A stretch of DNA of 64,000 nucleotides from Tubiluchus corallicola (GCA_030141605.1 JAQGDQ010002367.1:1-64000), one strand, 5' to 3'. Counted from the stretch's first letter, positions 38,396 to 49,823 are shown. Made by a program: numbers and translations. Notes: generated by a model from the sequence alone, not told the origin.

Positions 38396-39785
38396 GATTG
38401 TAAAAATAGGAAATTGCAGTAGCTAAAGTGAGAAGTCAAACGTAATTAAGTTTAGCAGATATTTTGTGACTAAAGTAAAATAACTTTCACCAACATTGCA
38501 AACTAATGCTTATAAAACTTTTATTATAAACATATTATATACATAAATTGTAATCCCCGTAATTAAGTTATACCAACTGTGAACATGAAATACTGGTAAA
38601 TAATTAAATTTAATAATCATTTTAGGCAAACAGAAATTTGTTACTATCCTTCGTTTTTAGTATTTAATTTAATTAAAACAGTCACAAAATCAAGTTAAAA
38701 ATGAATCTGGCTATAAAAACAACATAATAGGCCGTTAGTTACTTCTTGTAGGATGATTAGCAACTTTGCGGGGCTTTTTAGCGTTCTAATGTCAATAATT
38801 GTCCACAACCAATTGCTTACGAGATAGAAGATTGAGTGCTTAAGAAGATTAATAAATCCTATAAACATTTCCACAAGCTAACACAATCACAACTACATGA
38901 AGAACTAAGTTTGTATTCTCCCCTTTCAGCAATAATTGGCGACTCTTTCACACAACAACAATACAATATTGCTCCTAAGGATACTACAGCGACAAAGTCA
39001 CATTTTCTGCTAAACACTGTAAGTACTAGCAGATTAAACTATTTTTGTACTAAACATAATCAACTCTTCCATAAGAAGATTTTGCTCTGACGTGTTTTAC
39101 TGTTCTGTCAGGTGGCGGTACTATGGTGTCTCCGCGCACCAGTCTCCGGCCTTTCGACGTACTGAAAACTGTAAACAAAATTGAAAAATAAGTTTCCTCG
39201 ATTGCAAAAAATGGTTAATCTCAAAGAGCAGCCTGTAGCTCTAGATAAATAATTTGATTGAATCAAAACAGTGCTTTATTGCCTGAACATTTAATGTATC
39301 CAAATTATCTAAGTTTCTAAATATCCTGCGTAAAAAACCTCTAGTGTCTAAACAGCTTCATACTTTAAGGGTTATTTGAGTCAAAATGTTGGCGCAATGT
39401 TGTTAAATCATTGTTGCTTTTCGTTGACTAAATTCTTTGGACGCAAGCATGACGCTCAATTACCTCGCTTAGGAACATTATCGTTCAAAATTGAAAAAAG
39501 TCATAATAAGGGATATGCTTGCTGGAATGAATATTTAAGCATACTGTTTACTGTGATTTTACAGATAGTGAAAGTGATTGTTATCAAATAGACAGGCATT
39601 TAAATATTGGCTACTAGTTGCTATTATACATAATGCTGAATGAGAGATGCTTATCGCGATATATGCCAATAACGCAATTTCAAAAACCATAAAAAATACT
39701 AGCTGGTAAGCGAAGACAGGTATTGTGGTATTGTAAAAATTACTGCTAAAAGTAAATATCATAATTGATTTTGTGGTGAGTTTAC
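38396..39785. other. AT-rich spacer, no supported gene
   Basis: Short open frames occur (for example plus strand 38,836-39,090) but none resembles a known family or has a clear splice context. A small GC-richer patch with 'ggtggcggtactatgg' lies near 39,110-39,160, of unknown origin. The right end would be intron or downstream sequence if the exon at 39,786-40,181 is real. Confidence 0.5.
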
Positions 39786-40181
39786 CTGCAGGATAACCAA
39801 GGATAGTTTTACCTCTTCTTCTGGGATGTGACCAGTTTGTTGTACAAGCATGCATTTCCTTTTTCGGTAAACTTTTCTGTGCCTTGTGAGCAGCATCGGG
39901 AGTTGAGGAGCTCCTCTGGCGAGTTTGCACATATTCATCTTTATTGCCTCTCGGACATAGCAACGACTCATTTTTCATGAATTGGCTGTCACCTGACTGA
40001 TGTTCATTTCGTTCTTGAACTTCGTATGAAGTTCGTTTAACACAACTTTTCCGAAGGAATCCTGTTTCCTTACTGATATCTTTGACAATAGACTGTTCAC
40101 TATAAGACTTACTGCGTGGATTAAGTGTTTTCTCCCTTTTAACTTGTTCGTTTTCTGTCTTGTAAAGAGCATCAGTTTTTA
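39786..40181 (-). CDS. Candidate internal exon of a host gene (function unknown)
   Basis: On the minus strand a T-rich tract ending in 'ttgttttag' gives a good 3' splice site directly before 40,181. The frame then stays open for 396 bases and ends at a good 5' splice site 'CAG|gtaaac' (last exon base 39,786). A second donor 'GAG|gtaaaa' lies 27 bases upstream (last base 39,813) in the same frame. Both exon forms start and end in phase 1. The encoded segment is polar, basic and Ser/Lys-rich ('KTENEQVKREKTLNPRSK', 'QTRQRSSSTPDAAHKAQK', 'HPRRRGKTILG'), looks disordered, and includes possible phosphorylation sites. I do not recognise the protein. It has no transposon motif and no stops in an AT-rich setting, so an exon is more likely than chance, but transcript evidence is lacking. 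Confidence 0.45.
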
Positions 40182-40447
40182 CTAAAACAAACAAAAAATT
40201 GTTCACACAATTTGTAAAATATAATGGAAACTTATGTTAAAACTTGAAAACAAATCTATCACTTGTTATTGATATTAGTTTTCATATCGTTTTTATTTAT
40301 GTGCACTACAGTTTGATTTAGCTGATGCCGTGTTGGCGCAATGGCTTTGTTGTCTGCTGGAATTTGTTCAGTTTTTTTGCTTCTGTTAGTTGTGTGATGA
40401 GGGTTACAGGGATTTGGAAACGGGATTTTGATACAGACTATCTCTAC

Positions 40448-40600
40448 ACAAGCATTTTAGACATAGACAATTTTGGACACAGGCCGTTTGTGGGACACAT
40501 AAGCCATTTGGACACATAGGACATTTGGACACAGGGTAATTTGGACAATAGGACATTTGGACCCAAGGTAATTTGGACACAGGACATGGTGATTTAGCTA
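40448..40600. repeat. 15-bp minisatellite, locus 1
   Basis: Degenerate tandem copies of about 15 bases of the type 'ggacacaggacattt' or 'ggacacataggtcattt' repeat about ten times. The same motif forms arrays at 41,838-42,065 and 43,206-43,425. Confidence 0.85.
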
Positions 40601-40775
40601 AACTTATGGGTGTACAAATAACTAAAGATTTAACATGGAACATCCATATTCATTCAATGTACAGTAAAGCAAGTAAAAGAATTTATCTTTTGTGACTAAA
40701 AGAGCTGGGAAATCTCCTAATGATACGATAAAAATGTACCACGCCCATGTACATTTGTTGAATACACTTATCAGG
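40600..40775 (+). mobile_element. LINE reverse-transcriptase thumb fragment
   Basis: The plus strand reads 'KLMGVQITKDLTWNIHIHSM' and, after a frameshift, 'KRAGKSPNDTIKM', which match the region following the catalytic core in LINE reverse transcriptases (the 'LGV.i..dL.W..Hi' segment). It stops at the CT microsatellite, and the expected 'RPILEYA' block is not found on the other side, so it is a truncated remnant. Confidence 0.65.
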
Positions 40776-40780
40776 TATGA

Positions 40781-41003
<223 letters not shown>

Positions 41004-41129
41004 TTGTAAGGAACTGTTCAAAGAACTCATTCAAAATGATTTTTCCAAATGAAAATCAAGTAAATGCTGTAATTTTGGCTAATCTTCAAACTTTATTTAC
41101 TCGTCGCGAAAATTCTTGTAAAAGTTGGC

Positions 41130-41835
41130 TCCTGGCAATTCAAAAACCATAATAATGTAATCCACACTACTACCAGATACCCGTACTCATAGATATGGTA
41201 TACTCGCCGCCAGCTAAAATACCCTTTACATAAATGCAGAACAGAGAGATCAAGAACAGTTTTATTGTATATGGTTCTGTATATTCTAACTTTCTTATGC
41301 TTTTACATTTCCACATAACCACAATTAAACAAAACTGAATTAAATAACACTGAAGATTTAACTGGAAAGAGATTTAAATATCACAAGGCCTAAACTAGCT
41401 GTGACAAGATTTTAAACAAATTAACGAAAAACAGAATGAAGAAATATAGACTGATACCTAACTTGCCATTTAGTGGGTAGTAGGAGAACTCTAAATCTGA
41501 TAGAAGAAACACAAGCACAAGAACCACCAACCCTGCACAACCCGATTACCACTGTAGCTCCAAAGTACAGCAGGTTTTCACCCTCCTTTTATAACCTACC
41601 CCAAACTAGCGTACATGTCAGAAATACAGCCGAAATGAAACTTGTTTGGTTGAAAGCAAAAAGGTGTGAAGATTTAGCCAATAAAAGCCAAAATATTTGT
41701 AAAAGAATAATTTAGAAGACTTAGGTTTGAACTACTGGTACTTTTAGGGGTGACATGCAACACTAGTTTGGTAACTTTGGAATAAAGGTAGAGGTTGTGC
41801 AGAACGGGCCGCGCAAGCGCCTGCACTACGATAGT
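41130..41835 (-). other. Possible LTR remnant (promoter and polyadenylation signals on the minus strand)
   Basis: On the minus strand 'ggttataaaagg' (about 41,590-41,602) precedes an 'acaataaaact' signal (about 41,258-41,268), and further on 'tggcggcgag' could be a tRNA-primer-like site near 41,210. This resembles a solo LTR or LTR plus leader of another retrotransposon. No coding region or partner LTR was found. Treat as a suggestion only; otherwise this stretch has no supported gene. Confidence 0.3.
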
Positions 41836-41837
41836 TA

Positions 41838-42065
41838 TATATATTTGGACATATAGGACATTTGGATACAAAGTAATTTAGACAGTAAGACATTTGGACA
41901 CAATGTAATTTCGACACGTTGAACATTTGGATACAAGGTGATTAGGAGACAAGTTATATAGACATGTAAGCTGTTCAGACGCAAGAGGCTTTTTGCACAG
42001 GATATTTAGAAACGCAGATAATTTGGATACAGTAAGTCTTTAGACACCAAAGCGCATTTAGATTC
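41838..42065. repeat. 15-bp minisatellite, locus 2 (degenerate)
   Basis: Copies of 'gacatttggatacaaggt'-like units with spacing of about 15 bases, more diverged than at loci 1 and 3 and grading into unique sequence near 42,060. Confidence 0.8.
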
Positions 42066-43205
42066 GCAAGGAGATCATATCATTTAGCAACTTTGGTTAT
42101 TTAGCTTACTTTGTACTTGTAGTGGCTGAATTTAAGCAACTTTTTGCAAAATTGAAGGAGTTTCTATTGACTAAAAACCATAGATTAAACAGATGACGTA
42201 TTATCTATTTTGAAAAATCCCTTTCTCGCTAACTAGAATTCACCTCCTCCAACAGTAACTGCAGTCTGCAGGTCACAAGTATGTAAATATAAGGGGTTTT
42301 TTAATAGTATGCGGATATCCGGATGTGGTAACGGTAGCTTCACCGTAGCTGCGGCGATTGCAGCCGATACAGCGAGATTTTTTGCTGCAACTTTTAATGC
42401 TGAAAACTTTTAAATCAAAAACCGAAATCTAATGTGCATTTAAGTGTGTGACACATAGATTAAGTTGTGTAGGTAGCAATTAAGACTAAATCATGAACAT
42501 CTGCACAAAAAGGTTTTACTGAAAGATTTTTCTTTACAAGTTAGTTCATACAGGGTATTTATCATGCGATAAAGAATTTTCCCGGACTCAGTTGCCCCCA
42601 GATGATGAATAAAATTTGGCGTTCTCGCCACGGTTATATCGGACACTGATATAAGAAGTTTTTTTGGAGGAGTTATATTGGTAGGATGAGGCCAAACTAG
42701 GAGAGTATTAGTTTATGGGACAATCGGCACAAACTTAGATTAACTAAAATAGGTTCTGCGCTTTGTTCCACTATTCAAACTAACCGCAGCTGTATTATAT
42801 ACAAATTTACTTCAAGCTTTGCAGATTTTCGAAAATGCGGGAGGACAATGCGTGGCTATAATGTCTGGTAATCATTCAGCAAATCGACAAGTACATGAAA
42901 CACTGCGTAAAACTCTAAACACTTCAGATGTCATATTCAAAATAGTCTACCCAATCCCAAATAATCAGAGTAAAGATTTGAATCTCCTGTTTGATCCTGT
43001 GTCTTAAAAATGACTTTAAAATGTCAGAAACAAATTGGTCTCTGAAAAGACTCAAACACTGGTGTTTTTTCCTCCCGGAAAAGAGAGTCCTGTGGCTGCC
43101 AAATGGACGGATTCAGTTAGTATTTACAACAAAGACAACCCTTTCACAACATACTTTATTTCCATCTAACTTTGATTGGCAGAAAGGTTGTGCAGACATT
43201 TCGCC
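42066..43205. other. Spacer, no supported gene
   Basis: AT-rich sequence with isolated short open frames (for example 42,819-43,007 plus) that match nothing I recognise. It lies between two loci of the same minisatellite. Confidence 0.5.
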
Positions 43206-43425
43206 ATAAGATATTTGGACACATAGGTTATTTGGACGCAAGGCACTTTTGACACCTAGGTCATTTGGACACAAGGACATTTGGAAACCTAGGACATTTG
43301 AACACATAGGAGCTTTGGACACAAGGAAATTTGGAAACATAGGTCATTTGAACACATAGAAAATTTGGACACATAAGACATTTGGACACAAAACTACTTT
43401 GACACATAGGTCATTTGGACTAAAA
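43206..43425. repeat. 15-bp minisatellite, locus 3
   Basis: About 14 tandem copies of 'ttggacacataggtca'-type units. This is the clearest of the three arrays. The units alternate between '-acacataggtcattt' and '-acacaaggacattt', suggesting a 30-bp dimer structure. Confidence 0.9.
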
Positions 43426-43902
43426 GAAAGAAATGGTTTACAAGGCGTAAAGGTTTTCTTAGGAGACATGCATACTAAATGAAACGGGAAGGTGCATTTT
43501 GAAGTTCTTTTTCAACCCCCTAGTGCTGCACACTATTTGAAACATCCATTGTCTTTGAGTATGAGAAATGTCATGGCTGTTCCAGGCATTGTCTTCACCC
43601 GCCATTCTAATGTGTTATAGATTGTACACGTAAGATATATCTGTTAGCCTTTTATTATCAGAAAAACGGTAAGCAAAACTGTGTAGAATGTCTGTGCATT
43701 TGTGCATTATTGATAATTGGTGGATGGCACACAGTTCCAATATGCGTTTTGTATATGATACTGTGCTGTTGGTGTTGGTGTTGGCGTTGCAGGTGCCATC
43801 ATCGTCGCCATCAGCATGATCATCGTCATTACATATGATGTAATGGGTTTGGTGGGGTGCATGTGTTGTGGTGTTGTGGGTGAGGTATGGTGTGATTGGT
43901 GG
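43426..43902. other. Spacer with low-complexity GT-rich patch
   Basis: Between 43,765 and 43,870 there are short imperfect repeats such as 'gttggtgttggtgttgg' and 'catcatcgtcgccatcag'. No gene is visible. Confidence 0.5.
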
Positions 43903-44225
43903 CTTGGCTAGTCTTATAATTAATTTCGGTGGTATAAGGCTTTATAATACGATTCGAGGCTACAGCTTGTGTGAAGGCAGCATTATTGGCAATGTATAAT
44001 ATAATACGATTCGAGGCTACAGCTTGTGTGAAGGCAGCATTATTGGCAATGTATATATCAAACGAAAAGTTTCGATCCAGTCCTTTACTATTGGATTTTT
44101 ATTTTTCGGATCGGGGCCATTGGGAGAAATGGGGGTAGAAGAAAAAAACCTCCTAAAATGGCCTTTTTGCCCGTTTTTTGCAAAATTTATATCTCTTATT
44201 TCAAAGATCGGGAACGAACCGGTGC
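43903..44225. repeat. Dispersed repeat family, copy 1
   Basis: Begins 'ttggctagtcttataattaa' and shares with copy 2 (44,563-44,915) the blocks 'atttcggtggtat', 'gattcgag', 'ggctacagct', 'tcgatccagtccttt' and 'tatctcttatttc'. It has no coding capacity, so it resembles a short non-autonomous element. A 57-bp segment inside is duplicated head to tail. Confidence 0.7.
43943..44056. repeat. 57-bp perfect direct duplication inside copy 1
   Basis: The segment beginning 'tataatacgattcgaggc' at 43,943 is repeated at 44,000 without visible differences, so it is a recent local tandem duplication. Confidence 0.9.
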
Positions 44226-44562
44226 TTCTAATGGTTGGTTAGTCTGTTCAGCGATGGGTGTAGTCGGTGCATTTAGAATTAACGGAAGAACCACGGTTTC
44301 CCGTAACGGACGTTTCCCCAGGCCCAACTCTTGATTTTTTGGAAATTTTGTCAGAACACCATGTAAAAAAAGTACTAGCGGCATCTGGTGGAATTGGGAG
44401 AAGATATACAGTTCTACGAGTTTTTCGCTTGTAAAACTGCTGAAGCATTGCATTGTTCTGACATCAATCCACTGCATATAATTCAGCAAAAGCGGCTGAA
44501 CACGATGTAGAACGCTCGGGCATTACTAACTGTAAGTACATTTATATGCAAAATTCTTGCGC

Positions 44563-44915
44563 GGCCTTGGCTGGTCTTATAATCAATTTCGGTGGTATTA
44601 GATAGCATATATATATATGACCCTTCATTTGATATATGGCGAGGTCATGGGAGCTGTAGCCTTGCTCGAATCTTATATATATATAATATAATATATATAT
44701 ATATATATATATAAGATTCGAGCAAGGCTACAGCTCCCATGACAGCAGCACATATCAAATGAAAGAGCTCGATCCAGTCCTTTGCCATTGCGGGTTTATT
44801 TTTATAATAAGAGGAAAGGGGCAAACCCCCCCAAAATTGCCCCCTTTTTGCTCGCTCGTTTTTTGTACAAAACTGATACCTCTTATTTCTAGAGATCTTG
44901 TTTGGTAAGTAAGTA
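44563..44915. repeat. Dispersed repeat family, copy 2
   Basis: Begins 'ccttggctggtcttataat' and aligns with copy 1 along its length. Instead of a direct duplication it carries a long inverted repeat around an AT dinucleotide core. Confidence 0.7.
44625..44762. repeat. Long inverted repeat with AT-rich loop
   Basis: The arm starting 'gtcatgggagctgtagcc' (44,644) is the exact reverse complement of the arm ending 'ggctacagctcccatgac' (44,743). The perfect stem is about 40 bp and flanks a TA dinucleotide run. Outside it, 'tcatttgatat' (44,625) pairs with 'atatcaaatga' (44,762), extending the imperfect stem. Cruciform or hairpin formation is expected. Confidence 0.9.
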
Positions 44916-45339
44916 AAAGTAGGTAAATGTTTTTTTATAAAAAAGTTTCATTCTCTCCATGTCTGCTTTACAATTAAGAAGTTACTAGCATAAATTGAGA
45001 ACAATAAATAAACAAACCAAGTTACATTTCAATTTAAAATACAGCTGTTAACAAACTTACAATTCATCAAACAAAAACTTTAATGAAGACAAATTCTTGG
45101 ATACTAAAATATGTATAAAACAGAGTAAAATTTCTGTATTAAATAAATTTAAAATGAAAATAAGACCAAAAGGAGTACACTATTTTACTACCCAATGATC
45201 CGCGTGATAATTAATGAAATAAAAACTATTTAAAATTAATAAAATCTAGGAGCACATATAAAAATTGACCGGCACCCAAGACACCTGGCGCCCACTAACA
45301 ACAGCTATAACCTGATGTCACCACTTATTTGACAGTCTT
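44916..45339. other. AT-rich spacer, no supported gene
   Basis: Nothing recognisable is seen between the repeat family and the LINE 3' end. Confidence 0.5.
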
Positions 45340-45880
45340 TTACTTATTTATTTTATTTTATTCACACCCAGTAGTAAAATACAGTCTACACAAAAAAAAG
45401 AATAAAACACATAGGCAAAAAACATACAAATAAAATATTTACAAGAGTGTGGTAAAGACACAAAGAGATTAACTGCTTACATGTGTCTATTGTGTACTTA
45501 TGCATTTAGGGAATTTATGCAAGTTAACTTTATATAAGTGGCTTTTAAACAACTTAATATTTAGTGCAGCTACGAGGGTGCACCATCAATATATGCAGAC
45601 AATGAGTTCCAAATCGGTACAACATGATTTGAGAAAAATTGACCAAATGATACTTTAGCTGTTCGACGCACGAAAAGCTTCAAAGAATGACTTTGTCTTG
45701 TTCTATTGCAAGATACTCTGGTAAAAAATTTGACAAAATCAAAATCAACTTCTCTATGAAGAATTTGGTAGAATAAAGCTAAATCTTTTTGAATGCGTCT
45801 CTCTTCTAAAGACTTTAAATGTAGAACCTTCAGACGCTTAGGATATGGCATATACATTAAATTACATCTATAAAATGGTG
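45340..45880 (-). mobile_element. LINE 3' end: reverse-transcriptase C-terminus and tail
   Basis: The minus strand encodes 'MPYPKRLKVLHLKSLEERR', 'FYQILHREVDFDF' and 'VVPIWNSLSAYI' (45,857-45,570), the standard closing region of CR1-like LINE polyproteins ('YPeRLk...L.sLe.RR...WNsLP'). About 230 bases of 3' untranslated DNA follow, ending near 45,345 in 'gaataaaataaaataaat', a simple A-rich tail. Upstream, similarity breaks at about 45,880, where a different GC-richer sequence starts. Confidence 0.8.
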
Positions 45881-45884
45881 TCTA

Positions 45885-46630
45885 AAGGTCTTGGTATTGC
45901 CGGAGCTGGCCACTTGGGGATGAGCTCCCAGTGACCTACAAAGTGGCTCCAAGAGGCTTGTGCAACTCTACCACCTCTGCCAGACAAACTCCTACGCTCT
46001 GCCTCCTCGTGGCGACACTGGTTTTACTAAATGAGCTAGGTGTGAAAGCGAGCTATTGGCGCTATGACCGATAAAAATGCTTGCACAAGCAGCCAACGGC
46101 TAGAGGGCGAAGGAGGTCAAGTGACCCAACGGCCATGTGTAGAGGAGTAAACCTTCCAAATCAGGAGTGGAGCCCCGAAGGCGGACCAGTGCAGCATGCT
46201 CACTGACTCCAGCAGCTCCTGCAGCCAACCTGGTGCCAAACGTATCGCTCTGCTTTCCTTTGGACTACACCAGGGAGGAAGAGAGGGGTTCCTGATGTCT
46301 GGGCAACTCAGGATCTCCATATACCTTGCCCAGGCGTGCACCCTGGAGAGGCCACTTCAGTCCAGACTCCACCGTCTCGCCAAACGGGTTTACCCAGAAG
46401 CACAATGCGGTTTCAGGGCAGAGAGATCCACCATTGACATGATATTCTCTCTAAGACAGCTCCAGGAAAAAAGCCGCGAACAACAAAGACTGTTTATGGC
46501 ATTCATTGACCTGACCAAAGCATTTGATTTGGTTAGCAGATCGGGCCTGTTTACACTCCCGCAGAGAATTGGATGCCCCCCAAAGCTGCTGAGACTGATT
46601 ACTTCCTGTACGCTTTCTATACGGTCAACA
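45885..46630 (+). mobile_element. Internally deleted GC-rich LINE copy (leader joined to reverse-transcriptase middle)
   Basis: This 750-bp piece is GC-richer than its surroundings. Its last third (about 46,340-46,620) encodes 'RLAKRVYPEAQCGFRAERST', 'MIFSLRQLQEKSREQQ' and 'AFIDLTKAFDLVSR', motifs in the fingers and first catalytic region of a LINE reverse transcriptase. The first two thirds look like a non-coding leader and no endonuclease is present. It therefore seems to be a leader fused to mid-RT by an internal deletion. It splits a minus-strand LINE whose parts lie on both sides. Confidence 0.7.
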
Positions 46631-47460
46631 CTACCCAATAAAGCTGGATTCCAGACTGGCTAGCAATACTTTACAGTAGGTCTTATGTAAACTATGAACA
46701 ATAATATGTCTTTACCATCAGTAGAAAACATTCTAAACAACATATTTGTAATTCTGTTGGCTTTAGTAGCTGCCTCAATGCATTGGTTTGTCCATTTCAG
46801 GTCATGATAAATTATAACACCAAGACCATGCACACTTGCTTCGACGGGTAAATAAGAGCCAAAAAGTGATATTCATGGCTCGGATCAGCATTCCCAATAT
46901 GTATAACATTGCATTTCGGTGTGGCTATAACTAGTTGCCACGCATTAGCCTATAAGTTAATTGCATCTAGGGCTGATTGAAGATCACTATTTTGACTTCA
47001 CCAAAAACTTTGATAGAGTTTTACATCATCTGCAGATAATTTTACTATTAGTGCATCAATGACATCATTTAAATCATTAACAAAACACAAAAAAGCCGTC
47101 CAAGAGCACTTCCCCGAGGCACACCAGATGTTACACATACATATTCAGATACATTATTACCAATAGCAACACGTTGTTTTCTATCGTTCAAAAAAGCTTC
47201 AATCGACGTTAAAAGATGTCCTACAATGTCATTTGCATGTAATTTCAAAATTAGTTTGATATGGGAAACAGCCTTGTGGTCAGTACGTCCTTTCTCTCCA
47301 TTCCGTAGCCGTCCATCTCAAATTCGGCATTTGGTGACGACTCATCTAATCTTGTCTCAGTTACATACAAGACATCATCATCGTGCACAGTTAGGAACTT
47401 CTTTAAAATTGTACTTATGTTTAAGCGTGCAGTGATGCAGTTGTTGTAATTTGCCAACAA
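46625..47460 (-). mobile_element. LINE remnant: endonuclease start joined to reverse-transcriptase core
   Basis: Minus-strand pieces in order: 'DVLYVTETRLDESSPNAEF' with 'DGYGMER' (endonuclease, about 47,390-47,295), 'GVPRGSALGR' and 'FCNDLNDVIDALIVKLSADD' (reverse transcriptase with an ADD core, about 47,135-47,025), and near 46,690-46,640 'RPTVKYC' then, after a stop, 'PVWNPALL', the block that normally precedes the C-terminus. Most of the endonuclease and the first part of the reverse transcriptase are deleted. The 45,340-45,880 fragment supplies the expected next part, so both probably belong to one element. Confidence 0.7.
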
Positions 47461-47499
47461 ATCCAAGTGATTTCCGATAAATTTTCTACCGCATCCAAA

Positions 47500-48790
47500 G
47501 ACCACTTATATCTCGATCCACTATTAAAGTTTAGATCACAGGTCAAAGCTTGGTTTACTGCAGAAGTGTTATTGAATGGCAGCTGGCTCCAATTTGATTG
47601 TATTCCTGCCATGCTGTACCAATATGAAGAAAATGCTGGAATCTATAAACTGTATTAGGTTGCAAGAACGTGGTTATTTTGTCTTTAAATGGAAAGAAAG
47701 AGCCAAAACTATTGCCACATTTTAAAGTAATGTGTAGCGGAACAAGGGGGTAAATTTGCCTAATCATGACTGATTTTGTGTTTTTCACTTGCAAAGACTG
47801 AAGACCAATGAACTGTGTAGGTAAATATGCTATTCTTTGGAAACAGTCTGTACGGAGATTTTCCGGGAAAAGACTTTAACAAGATATTTTTTGGTAAGTT
47901 CTTCATGAAATTTGTGATATGTTGATGAAATACAAAAATCTCTATGTGCTAAAGCTTAAATAAGGTTGCATTTGAACTGCCTGCAAGTGAAACATTCAAA
48001 ATCAGCATACAGACTAGTAAACTAGTATTTTTTTACGATCGGATTTAGATAGATGCCATTCTGTTCATAATGAAGTAGTATATCTAAAAAAGATAAAGAA
48101 CCATTATTTTCAATATCGCAAGTATATTTGATGCAAGGGTGACACAAATTTAAATAATCTAAAAACAAAGGTATGTGGTTGTGATCAATAGAAAAGTGTC
48201 ATCTACATAATGTTTATCGACAACTTAAATTCTTAAGGACAATTATTATGCCAATTTTTCACAGTACACACATAAATATTAGAGCAAAAGTAGGTCGTAA
48301 AGGTGAGTCCATCACAGTTCATTGAATTTGTTCATATAAATCACTATTAAACAGAAATTGTACGTTTTTTACAGAAACTTCCAACAGATGGCGAAATAGG
48401 TCTGAGTTGAGATTACAACAAGATCGATATTATTAAATAGTGAATGAATACAGATATCAATAGTTTCATCAAGAGCAATGCTTGTAAATAGACTTTCAAC
48501 GTCAAAAGTTCACAGCAATTATTCAAACATAGCATTTCTGTAACGAAGCTGAAGGATCCTGAACAGTGTATTCATTATTAGTAAGGAGTTCACAAATATG
48601 TACTAGAAATTTTGAAGTAGCCATACATGACAGTATTGAGAGCAGAAAGAATACGTCTCATTCGTATATTAGGTTTGTCTACTTTGGGAACACTATATAA
48701 AACTACTGGATTAGAGCCACATGGCCAAAGTTGGTTAAAAATTAGCTTGATCAATTACACCCTGATAAAGTTCTAACCAGATGTTTTACT
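47500..48790 (-). mobile_element. Decayed Penelope-like element (reverse transcriptase plus GIY-YIG end)
   Basis: Reading the minus strand from 48,790: 'SVPKVDKPNIRMRRILSALN' (48,700-48,640), 'ESLFTSIALDETIDI' (about 48,495-48,450), 'DSPLRPTFALIFMC' (about 48,315-48,270), the catalytic 'YVDD' (48,198-48,209) in 'HYVDDTFLL', then 'PLFLDYL' and 'CIKYTCDIENNGSLSFLDIL' (48,165-48,075), and 'FPFKDKITTFLQPNTVYRF' (about 47,705-47,650), which in Penelope-like elements leads into the GIY-YIG endonuclease. The GIY-YIG part is frameshifted and incomplete. Frames shift repeatedly, so the copy is dead. Penelope-like elements are a group of retroelements separate from LINEs and LTR elements. Confidence 0.8.
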
Positions 48791-49672
48791 TTTAAAATAC
48801 TGTGAATGTTATCAGTGATAAATTTAAGTTTTGTAAAATCGTATAAAAAGGTTAATTTTACTAATATACTAACACTTATTTAAAATAGTGACTCCATTTC
48901 CTTTGTCAGTGCCGGGTGACATTTGAGTACTAAAATCGGATTCTTTTCTTTAACCTGGGACATCGAGGACCAGTGTCCACCAAACCGAAACTTATACATT
49001 CGATTCGTCTCATCAAGACCTTTCATTTGCTATGTATGTACTACACGCCACTGTTACTCGACACTGAAAGCATTTGCGCTGCACCTGACCTCATCGATTT
49101 TGGTTTTTGCTCCCTACCGAAAAATTTTCCGCACGTAAATAACCCATATTCAGCTACGCATAAGACTTCACTTTCACTTATCACATACGAAAAATTGTGA
49201 ATGGCTCAAAAACTATGTAGGAGGAGATCCAGCCTAACCAAAATACATAAAGCCTTGCCTATTCCGTGACCTTTGACCTGTGCTTGGTGGGTCACATGTA
49301 AACATAAATCCTACCCGGGGTGTGTGCCTTGTGAGTTTTGTGACCCTGGCCGTGTGGATGTGCGATATATTAAAGAAACAAAAAAGCCGAAAAATAAAAA
49401 AATAAACGTTGGTAAATCAAACAGATTATACTCTTAATAATAAAAAAATACTATTATAATAAAATAACAACTTTAGGAGATTCAAGAAGATTGGTAAATT
49501 TTGATTATCATCAAAAAACACCTCTAAACTGCAAGAAGGGCTGCTGTTGTTTAAATTCATTCACAAAACGTGCAAATCATGCAGCAGTACTATGCTTCAG
49601 AGCAGTTAGAATGTACAGTCTTAAGCAAATGATAGTCGACTTACTTACAGATGTAAAAATAACGATATTTAC
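48791..49672. other. Spacer, no supported gene
   Basis: Overlapping short plus-strand frames at 48,923-49,200 have no recognisable motif. A small repeat-like patch with 'ggtgggtcacatgtaaac' lies near 49,287. An A-rich stretch occupies 49,375-49,470. Confidence 0.5.
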
Positions 49673-49823
49673 CGACACTTGATTTCAGAAAACTATCTGT
49701 ACTTCCATACATACTACCATTACTTCCATGTATGTGGCTAACATTCCCAAGTTGACTGAGATTCGATTCCTCTGACGTTCTTGCAGAAATTATTGATAGC
49801 CGCATCACATCGGCAAAGCTTTG
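49673..49823 (-). CDS. Candidate internal exon of a host gene (function unknown)
   Basis: A pyrimidine-rich tract ending 'cattctgtttgcag' gives a strong 3' splice site before 49,823, and 'GTCG|gtaaat' a 5' splice site after 49,673. The 151-base exon is open in only one frame (phase 0 at entry, phase 1 at exit); the other two frames hit stops. It encodes about 50 residues, Ser/Gly-rich: 'QSFADVMRLSIISARTS', 'NVSHIHGSNGSMYGSTDSF'. The exit phase matches the entry phase of the candidate exon at 40,181-39,786 on the same strand, so they could be consecutive exons. I do not recognise the protein family. Confidence 0.5.

Noticed and set aside
38836-39090. 84-codon plus-strand frame as a gene
   Set aside because: No motif, low-complexity composition in AT-rich DNA and no splice context.
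44196-44489. 97-codon minus-strand frame as a gene
   Set aside because: It overlaps the non-coding repeat copy 1 and has no recognisable motif.
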